From: Lactobacillus delbrueckii
GTDB taxonomy: Bacteria; Bacillota; Bacilli; Lactobacillales; Lactobacillaceae
Length of the DNA: 37,837 bases
NCBI GenBank assembly: GCA_004556255.1
Contig: SFHY01000002.1
Coordinates: forward strand, 1-37,837
Direction of reading: 5' to 3'
A program made the position numbers and the translations under genes. Below, piece after piece: positions 32,776 to 37,837 of this stretch (within the stretch, counting starts at the first letter, position 1; the number at the start of each line of letters is the position of its first letter). The notes below the pieces were generated by a model. It was not told the DNA's origin. It did not search any database and saw nothing but the letters and a program-made list of their open reading frames with translations.

Positions 32776-33915
32776 ATGGAAGAGCAACACAGCAGAAGAC
32801 AACAGAAAATTTTTCGTAATGTGACTCTTGTCCAGGCTGGCCTTTTGAAAAAATCCCGCCGCCCCTTGCCGACCATCATCGGCCTCTTGGTGACCTTTGC
32901 CGTCATGATCGCGGCGACCTGGGGGGCACATGCCTACTTCTCCCTGCATTCAGCCCTGGTGAGCATGAACGGCAATAACGGCAGTACGGCGACTAGCGCC
33001 CGGATCGCGGCCAAGAAGCCGATCTCGATTCTGGTTTTAGGGGTCGACCAGGGGCTGGAAGGGCGGCATGACCAAGGGAACTCGGACACCATCATCCTGG
33101 TGACTGTCAACCCGACGACCAAGAAGGCGACCATGACTTCGATTCCCCGGGACACCTTGACGGAGATTCTGGGTGAAACAAGCAGTCAGAGCTATTACAT
33201 GTTCAAGGTCAACTCCGCCTACCAGTTTGGGGGCAGCAGCGGGTCGGTCAAGACGGTTTCGGCCATGCTCAACGTGCCGATCAACTATTATGTGGAAGTT
33301 AACATGAAGGCCTTGAAGAGCCTGGTCAACGCTTTAGGCGGGGTTGACGTCAACGTGCCTTTCAGTTTCAGCTATGACTGGTGTGACTTTCATAAGGGCA
33401 AGCAGTACCTGGACGGCCGCCACGCCATCGCTTATGCCCGGATGCGCTATGATGACCCCCGGGGGGACTACGGCCGGCAGCTGCGGCAGCGGCAAATTAT
33501 CCAGGCCGTGGTCAAGAAGGGCTTGTCCGTCAACGGTTTAGCCAACTACCAGAAGCTGCTCAAGGTTTTTGCCAAGTACGTCAAGACCAATTTGACTTTT
33601 GGCGACATGACCAGCCTGGCCATCAACTACAGAAGTGCGGCCAGCAATATCTCCAGCGGCTACATCCAGGGCCACGACGCGACGATTTCCGGGACCAGCT
33701 TCCAGATCGCGTCAACTGCAGAATTGCAGAAGTGGTCCAACAAGCTGAGAAAGAGCCTGGGGCTGCCGACGCAGACCTTGACTAACCAGGAAACCCGGCA
33801 GAACAGTCTGAACGAGACTTATAACGGGGTCGACTTTTCCAGCAATGAGACCATCACCAACTACACGATTTATGAAGCCAACTCAATTACGCCAAGAAGC
33901 AGTGATTCTTGGTAG
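32776..33915 (+). CDS. LCP (LytR-CpsA-Psr) family cell-wall polymer transferase
   Basis: The 379-residue protein has a basic cytosolic N-terminus, one membrane helix (PTIIGLLVTFAVMIAATWGA) and an external LCP domain. Family motifs are ILVLGVDQG, NSDTIILVTVNPTTKKATM, SIPRDT with the catalytic Arg, and HAIAYARMRYDDPRGDYGRQ with RQRQIIQAV. LCP enzymes move teichoic acid or polysaccharide from lipid carriers to peptidoglycan. The C-terminus is rich in Asn, Thr and Ser. ATG 32776 follows AAAGGGG. The gene stands alone, divergent from pepF and closed by the hairpin at 33928-33950. Confidence 0.92.
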   Translation: MEEQHSRRQQKIFRNVTLVQAGLLKKSRRPLPTIIGLLVTFAVMIAATWGAHAYFSLHSALVSMNGNNGSTATSARIAAKKPISILVLGVDQGLEGRHDQGNSDTIILVTVNPTTKKATMTSIPRDTLTEILGETSSQSYYMFKVNSAYQFGGSSGSVKTVSAMLNVPINYYVEVNMKALKSLVNALGGVDVNVPFSFSYDWCDFHKGKQYLDGRHAIAYARMRYDDPRGDYGRQLRQRQIIQAVVKKGLSVNGLANYQKLLKVFAKYVKTNLTFGDMTSLAINYRSAASNISSGYIQGHDATISGTSFQIASTAELQKWSNKLRKSLGLPTQTLTNQETRQNSLNETYNGVDFSSNETITNYTIYEANSITPRSSDSW

Positions 33916-33927
33916 TGCTGACAATCA

Positions 33928-33956
33928 TGCCTCTAGCTTAGCTAGGGGTATTTTTT
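33928..33956 (+). terminator. Rho-independent terminator after the LCP gene
   Basis: TGCCTCTAGC (33928-33937) pairs with GCTAGGGGTA (33941-33950), with wobble pairs, around TTA, and is followed by TTTTTT. Confidence 0.9.
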
Positions 33957-33992
33957 CCCTTTCAGCAATAATTTTCCTACTATCCAGGGGGC

Positions 33993-34044
33993 AAAATACG
34001 TTAAGATAGTTGATAGAAAAAATACGTTAAGATAGTTGATAGAA
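33993..34044 (+). repeat. Perfect tandem duplication of a 26-bp unit
   Basis: Positions 33993-34018 and 34019-34044 are identical 26-mers containing ACGTTAAGATAGTTGATAG. They end just before the TAGGAGGAG ribosome site of the next gene, so the duplication lies in the promoter or leader. GTTAAGATAGTT also occurs near the rsmG transcription start at about 3830-3841. Confidence 0.95.
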
Positions 34045-34059
34045 TTAGGAGGAGTTTTC

Positions 34060-34437
34060 GTGAAAAAACGCTATTATCCATACATCTACGGCGGGATTGC
34101 CGGCGTAATGACTTTCATCGCCATGTTCTACATCTGCCGGCACTCTTTCGCCTTAACCAATACCCAGTCCCTGATCTGGGGCATCAGCGGCGCCATCCTG
34201 GTCTTCGTGAACTCGTCTTACACCGAATACGCGATTGACGAAATCCAGCGGATCTCTGACAAGTACCACCTGGATGAGGAATTCCTCTCCGGCTTAACCA
34301 AGCTCAGTCCCAGCTACTTCCGGGTGGCTGACGACCACCTGCACTTGACCGCCCCGCGCTATCTCTGGCCGCGGATCCTCAGGACCCTGCAGAAGTACGA
34401 CCGTGAGCGCAAGCAGGCGGAAAACTTTCACCTGTAA
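34060..34437 (+). CDS. Small membrane protein of unknown function
   Basis: This 125-residue protein has two membrane segments near the N-terminus (YIYGGIAGVMTFIAMFYIC and LIWGISGAILVFVNSS) and a soluble C-terminal part of about 70 residues with LDEEFLSGLTKLSPSYFRVA and a basic end. GTG 34060 is chosen because TAGGAGGAG lies six bases upstream; the ATG at 34036 has none. I do not recognise the family. It precedes the ABC-F gene by 14 bases and is probably cotranscribed with it. Codon use matches the chromosome. Confidence 0.75.
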   Translation: MKKRYYPYIYGGIAGVMTFIAMFYICRHSFALTNTQSLIWGISGAILVFVNSSYTEYAIDEIQRISDKYHLDEEFLSGLTKLSPSYFRVADDHLHLTAPRYLWPRILRTLQKYDRERKQAENFHL

Positions 34438-34451
34438 GAAAGGAAAAAATT

Positions 34452-35996
34452 TTGAGTTTACTGACCGTCAGCGGCTTGACCCAGGGCTTTGCGGAAAAGA
34501 CCCTCTATGAAGACGCCAATTTCGTTTTAAACAAGGAAGACCACATGGGGGTCACCGGCCAAAACGGGGTCGGCAAGTCCACCTTGATCAAAATCCTGAC
34601 CGGGGAAATCCTCCCCGATGAAGGGACCGTCAAGTGGCAAAACAAGCTCTCCGTCGGCTACCTGGACCAGTACGCCAAACTGACGCCCGGTCTGACCATG
34701 CGGGACTTTTTAAAAACTGCCTTTGACCAGCTCTACCAAGATGAAGCCCGCTTGAACCAGCTTTACATCGACTACAGCGAAAGCGGCGATGAAGCCCTGT
34801 TAACTAAAGCAGGGCGTTTGCAGACCTACCTGGAAGAAAACAACTTCTACGACCTGGATACTGAAATCGACCGGGTGGCCAGCGGCCTGGGCTTGGCGGA
34901 CTTAGGCTTTGACCGGGACGTCTCCAAGCTTTCCGGGGGCCAGCGGTCCAAGCTGATCCTGGCCAAGCTCCTCTTAGAGCAGCCTCAGGTCCTGGTCCTG
35001 GACGAACCAACCAACTACTTAGACGTCGGCCACATTGACTGGCTGGTCGACTACTTGAATGATTTTACCGGCGCTTTTATCGTTGTCAGCCACGACTACG
35101 ACTTTTTAGGCCGGATAACCAACTGTATTATCGATATCGACTTCGGGACCATCACCCGCTATACTGGGACTTTAAAGCAGGCCATGCGGCAAAAGGAAGC
35201 CAACCGGCAGACGTACCTAAAGGCCTATGCCAACCAGCAGCGGCAGATCGCCAAGACTGAAGCCTATATCAGAAAAAATAAAGCCGGCACCCGGGCCAAA
35301 AGTGCCCGCTCCCGGCAAAAACAGCTGGACCGGATGGAAATTTTGACTCCCCCGCAAAACGGCAAGAAGGCCAAGTTCGACTTTCCATATGTCGAAACGG
35401 CTTCTAACTTGCTCTTGCAAACCCAGGACCTGGTGATCGGCTATGACCAGGCTTTGGTTAAGGAAGCCTTCAACTTCTCCGTGGGCAATGGAGAAAAGGT
35501 GGCCATCACCGGCTTTAACGGGATCGGCAAGACCACCCTGCTGAAGACCCTCTTGGGGCAAATTCCGCCGATCTATGGGGGCTTTGACCTGTCAGCCACG
35601 GCTAAGCTGGCCTACTTTAAGCAGGACTTGACCTGGCCCAACCAGAATATGACCCCCTTGCAGTACCTGGAAGGGGAGTTTGACCAGAAGAAGCCCAAGG
35701 AATTGCGGCAGGCCTTAGCCCGGATGGGTCTTACGGCGCAATTGGTCATGAGCCCACTTAAGGAACTGTCCGGGGGCGAGCAAGAGAAGGTGAAGCTGGC
35801 TAAGATGCAGTTTGAGCCGGCCAACCTGCTTTTCCTTGACGAACCGACCAACCACTTGGACAATGAAACTAAGGACAGCCTGCGGAAGGCCATCGTCAAC
35901 TTCCCCGGCGGGGTCATCATCGTCAGCCACGAACGGGACTTCTTTAGAGGAGACTGGGTCGACAAGGTCGTCGATATTGAAGCCATGAATAATTGA
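34452..35996 (+). CDS. ABC-F family ATPase
   Basis: This 514-residue protein has two ATPase domains and no membrane segment. The first has GQNGVGKST, LSGGQRSKLILAKLLL and LVLDEPTNYLD; the second has GFNGIGKTT, LSGGEQEKVKLAKMQF and LFLDEPTNHLD. They are joined by a charged linker of about 80 residues (IRKNKAGTRAKSARSRQKQL) that in ABC-F proteins contacts the ribosomal P-tRNA. The family handles translation quality control or antibiotic protection. The start is TTG 34452 after AAGAAAGGA, a rare start that may lower expression. The exact subgroup is not clear. Confidence 0.88.
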   Translation: MSLLTVSGLTQGFAEKTLYEDANFVLNKEDHMGVTGQNGVGKSTLIKILTGEILPDEGTVKWQNKLSVGYLDQYAKLTPGLTMRDFLKTAFDQLYQDEARLNQLYIDYSESGDEALLTKAGRLQTYLEENNFYDLDTEIDRVASGLGLADLGFDRDVSKLSGGQRSKLILAKLLLEQPQVLVLDEPTNYLDVGHIDWLVDYLNDFTGAFIVVSHDYDFLGRITNCIIDIDFGTITRYTGTLKQAMRQKEANRQTYLKAYANQQRQIAKTEAYIRKNKAGTRAKSARSRQKQLDRMEILTPPQNGKKAKFDFPYVETASNLLLQTQDLVIGYDQALVKEAFNFSVGNGEKVAITGFNGIGKTTLLKTLLGQIPPIYGGFDLSATAKLAYFKQDLTWPNQNMTPLQYLEGEFDQKKPKELRQALARMGLTAQLVMSPLKELSGGEQEKVKLAKMQFEPANLLFLDEPTNHLDNETKDSLRKAIVNFPGGVIIVSHERDFFRGDWVDKVVDIEAMNN

Positions 35997-36033
35997 TTTA
36001 ACTGCCTATAAGGCAGGCTCGCGGTAAAGAAAA

Positions 36034-36807
36034 ATGAGCACAGACGCATACATGAAAAGAGTCGTTCATACTTGTTTGAAGGCCGGCCGCCTGATGCTGG
36101 TCGGCGGCAGCGAAATGTACCGGGTGGAAGACACCATGAGGCGGATTGCCAAAAACGCCGGCATCAAGGAGGTCAATGTTTTTGCCATGCCGACCGGGAT
36201 CTTCGTCAGCCTGGATGATGGGGAGACCAGCTCAGTGACTGAGCTGGAATCGGTCAAGAAGCGGTCGATCAACCTGGAATTAGTAGACCGGGTCAATGAG
36301 CTCTCCCGGGAATTTGCTGATCAGCGGATTGACCTTTGTCAGCTGGAGGAGAAGCTGACCGAGGTTGAGGAGCATACCCCGTCTTTTCCTTTCTGGCTGC
36401 AGGTCATTGGGGCCGGGATCTTGAGCGCGACTTTGATGGTCCTGTTTTTGGACGTCTATGACTGGGTTGACTTTCCGGTAGCCGGCCTGATTGGGGCCAG
36501 TGGCTACTGGATGGATGCCTGGCTCAAGGGCCATACCCGGGTCCGTTTTTTGGCTGAACTTATCGCGGCCATGGAGATGGGGTTGGTGGCTATCTTGATC
36601 AGCTGGCTTTTGCCGGCAAGCAACGTCAACAATATTTTGATCGGAGCCTTGATGACCCTGGTGCCGGGCCTGGCCATGACTAATGCCCTGCGGGACCTGT
36701 TTATGGGCGACTGGGTGTCGGGGATTGTCCGCATGTGCGAGGCGGTAATGACAGCGATTGCCTTAGGCGGCGGGGTCGGGATCATGATTAGATTTTTAGG
36801 AGCGTAA
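36034..36807 (+). CDS. Threonine/serine exporter family protein, large (N-terminal) part
   Basis: The 257-residue product matches the ThrE_1 (DUF1212) half of threonine/serine exporters. A cytosolic region comes first, with GRLMLVGGSEMYRVEDTMRR and VFAMPTGIFVSL, followed by five hydrophobic segments from residue about 118. It works with the smaller ThrE_2-like protein encoded next, three bases after its stop. In Corynebacterium the two parts are one ThrE protein. The ribosome site (GGTAAAG) is weak. A short TGCCT-ATA-AGGCA hairpin lies just upstream without a T run. Confidence 0.85.
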   Translation: MSTDAYMKRVVHTCLKAGRLMLVGGSEMYRVEDTMRRIAKNAGIKEVNVFAMPTGIFVSLDDGETSSVTELESVKKRSINLELVDRVNELSREFADQRIDLCQLEEKLTEVEEHTPSFPFWLQVIGAGILSATLMVLFLDVYDWVDFPVAGLIGASGYWMDAWLKGHTRVRFLAELIAAMEMGLVAILISWLLPASNVNNILIGALMTLVPGLAMTNALRDLFMGDWVSGIVRMCEAVMTAIALGGGVGIMIRFLGA

Positions 36808-36809
36808 CT

Positions 36810-37301
36810 ATGCTGGGGATGCAGGTTAGTTTTAACTTCTGGGATGTTTTGATCAACTTGGTTTTCTCATATATTGCCACGGTTGGCTTTGCCTTGACGG
36901 TGAATATCCCCCACCGGGTGATTCACTGGAGCGGGGTTTGCGGCTGCGCGGGCTGGATGGTCTACTGGCTCTTGGCACGGGCGGAAGCTGGAAGGATGCT
37001 GTCGAATGCTTCTGGGGCCTTTGCCGTGGGTCTAGTGGCGGTCCTTTTGGCCAAATGGAAAAAGTGCCCCGTCACCCTGTTCAGCGTGCCCGGCTTGGTG
37101 CCGCTGGTACCGGGCGCCCCGGCTTATATGGTGGTTAGGCGCTTGATTGACGGGGAGTATTTGGAGGCCCAGCAGATGATGATGCGGGTGGCTATCGTGA
37201 CGGTCTCAATTGCCTTGGGCTTTTTGCTGTCGACCTTGTTCCAGGAAACTTTGAACAAGTACCTGCGCCGGCTCAAGCTGAAACAAAAGCTGGGGAAGTA
37301 A
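36810..37301 (+). CDS. Threonine/serine exporter family protein, small (C-terminal) part
   Basis: This 163-residue protein has four to five membrane segments and the ThrE_2 (DUF3815) pattern, including FSVPGLVPLVPGAPAYMVVR near the middle, which is the conserved core of the family. It starts at ATG 36810 with AGGAG in the last codons of its partner. Together the two genes form a split ThrE exporter. Substrate cannot be proven from the sequence. A structured RNA with its own promoter starts right after the stop codon. Confidence 0.85.
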   Translation: MLGMQVSFNFWDVLINLVFSYIATVGFALTVNIPHRVIHWSGVCGCAGWMVYWLLARAEAGRMLSNASGAFAVGLVAVLLAKWKKCPVTLFSVPGLVPLVPGAPAYMVVRRLIDGEYLEAQQMMMRVAIVTVSIALGFLLSTLFQETLNKYLRRLKLKQKLGK

Positions 37302-37303
37302 GC

Positions 37304-37332
37304 TTTACAAGCTTTGGCAAAGAGCGTATAAT
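37304..37332 (+). promoter_or_regulatory. Strong promoter for a small RNA
   Basis: TTTACA (37304-37309) and TATAAT (37327-37332) are 17 bases apart. This is the closest match to consensus in the window, and it drives a region without a long reading frame. Confidence 0.8.
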
Positions 37333-37459
37333 CGAATATCGACGAGTCGAGGAAAACGCAAAGGTGCGTATTTTTGAGATAGAGGGCATCAGGCTTTTGG
37401 CCAGACGCGGGAAGCGTCGATGCTGACACACCCTTGATGTGAACGAGAAGGAGTCACAT

Positions 37460-37486
37460 TTGCCGTTTGGCAAGTGCCTTGAGTAA
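37460..37486 (+). other. Possible 8-codon micro-ORF inside the small RNA
   Basis: AAGGAG at 37448-37453 lies six bases before TTG 37460, which opens a frame for MPFGKCLE ending at TAA 37484-37486, directly before the terminator stem. The same bases form the TTGCC/GGCAA hairpin. It may be chance. Confidence 0.25.
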
Positions 37487-37523
37487 AAGCCGCTAGAAGC
37501 AAGTACGCTTCTGGCGGCTTTTT
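37486..37523 (+). terminator. Rho-independent terminator of the small RNA
   Basis: AAAGCCGC (37486-37493) and AGAAGC pair with GCTTCT and GCGGCTTT (37507-37521) with one bulge pair, around AAGTAC, followed by TTTTT. Confidence 0.95.
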
Positions 37524-37573
37524 CGTTGGCTTTGGGTAAAAATGAAGTAGGACAGCGGCAGGAGGGATGCTTT

Positions 37574-37705
37574 ATGGATTCAGAAAAAGAACAAAAGGAA
37601 TCCCTGGACTATGCGATTGCCAGGGACAAGTTGATCCGGCAGGGAGTCTTGCCAGATGATCCAATCGTCAAAGCAGATGACGCTTACTGGGAGCAATTTA
37701 AGTAG
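37574..37705 (+). CDS. Small acidic protein of unknown function (43 residues)
   Basis: The frame reads MDSEKEQKESLDYAIARDKL and ends AYWEQFK. GGAGGG at 37561-37566 is seven bases before ATG 37574, a good ribosome site. The protein is charged and probably helical in its first half, without membrane segments. An overlapping frame from ATG 37567 touches the ribosome site and is less likely. It lies between the small RNA and a perfect hairpin terminator, so it could be a single-gene unit or read through from the RNA promoter. I do not recognise the family. Confidence 0.65.
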   Translation: MDSEKEQKESLDYAIARDKLIRQGVLPDDPIVKADDAYWEQFK

Positions 37706-37717
37706 ATAAGCAGACGA

Positions 37718-37762
37718 AAAATGGAGCAAGGACGCCCCTGCTCCATTCCTTGCTCCATTTTG
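37718..37762 (+). terminator. Terminator hairpin with an alternative pairing
   Basis: AAAATGGAGCAAGGA (37718-37732) pairs perfectly with TCCTTGCTCCATTTT (37747-37761). The loop contains TGCTCCAT (37739-37746), which can pair with the same ATGGAGCA instead, so two stems compete. The T tail is short. Confidence 0.7.
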
Positions 37763-37789
37763 TTATTTGCTGTCATTTCACGCTATAAT
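37760..37789 (+). promoter_or_regulatory. Promoter reading out of the right edge
   Basis: TTGTTA (37760-37765) and TATAAT (37784-37789) are 18 bases apart. No reading frame is seen in the remaining 48 bases. Confidence 0.5.
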
Positions 37790-37837
37790 TGCTTTCTTCT
37801 TGTCCAATTGAATCAGAGACAGTGACCTTCCAACCCA

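Larger units (their letters stand above)
37339..37525 (+). ncRNA. Structured small RNA, family unassigned (6S/Lacto-usp candidate)
   Basis: Between a near-consensus promoter and a strong terminator lies a stretch of about 185 nt full of local stems: ACGCA/TGCGT at 37356-37369, GCATC/GATGC at 37386-37423 enclosing GACGC/GCGTC, TGTGA/TCACA near 37438-37458, and TTGCC/GGCAA at 37460-37472. TCGAGG near 37347 can pair with CCTTGA near 37477 to close the whole. Size and isolation recall 6S RNA. The Lacto-usp motif of lactobacilli, proposed to be a 6S RNA, also precedes a small hypothetical gene. I cannot match a consensus, so the family is open. Confidence 0.6.

Noticed and set aside
36003-36015. 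TGCCT-ATA-AGGCA hairpin as terminator of the ABC-F gene
   Set aside because: The stem is five base pairs and is not followed by a T run.

Overview
The window is a chromosomal stretch from a lactic acid bacterium, most likely Lactobacillus delbrueckii or a close relative. The evidence is the strong preference for G/C at third codon positions, AGGAGG-type ribosome binding sites, short intergenic gaps with U-tailed hairpins, a lysine-type MurE next to an aspartate racemase, a lactate permease/L-lactate oxidase pair, and the rsmG-noc-parA-parB cluster that in Firmicutes usually lies near the replication origin. The species call is inference from gene content and composition.

Layout. 1-3.2 kb: a truncated upstream gene, two tandem NADPH-dependent FMN reductase paralogues, a tyrosine phosphatase and an ApbE-type flavin transferase. 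3.2-9.4 kb: cvpA (minus strand), then divergently rsmG, noc, parA, parB, a DUF951 gene, ychF and a DUF1129 membrane protein. 9.5-13.1 kb: a heterodimeric ABC exporter with one degenerate ATP site. 13.2-17.4 kb: a VanRS-like two-component system, then murE and an aspartate racemase, a likely cell-wall group. 17.5-21.3 kb: the fructose operon fruR-fruK-fruA with repeated putative operators. 21.4-23.7 kb: the most unusual part, described below. 23.7-27.6 kb: a Cof-type HAD hydrolase, a metal ABC ATPase and permease without a binding protein, and a zinc-ribbon/TcaA-like membrane protein. 27.7-30.8 kb: lactate permease with a cre-like site in its promoter, and L-lactate oxidase. 30.8-33.9 kb: pepF (minus strand) and an LCP-family protein. 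34.0-37.3 kb: a small membrane protein, an ABC-F ATPase and a split ThrE-type exporter. 37.3-37.8 kb: an independently transcribed structured RNA of about 185 nt and a 43-codon gene.

Candidate new system. The gene at 21397-22992 appears to encode a PD-(D/E)xK-type NERD nuclease domain with its key residues present, fused to a two-winged-helix Rep_3 (plasmid initiator) domain. Starting 25 bp after its stop lies a cluster of fourteen 42-bp repeats. Four are in one orientation (23017-23180) and ten in the other (23181-23600), meeting head to head. A replication-initiator DNA-binding module joined to a nuclease, beside an iteron-like array, suggests a domesticated plasmid replicon or a plasmid-recognising nuclease. 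The fusion and the repeat geometry are read from the sequence; the function is a hypothesis.

No tRNA, rRNA, insertion sequence or CRISPR array was seen.
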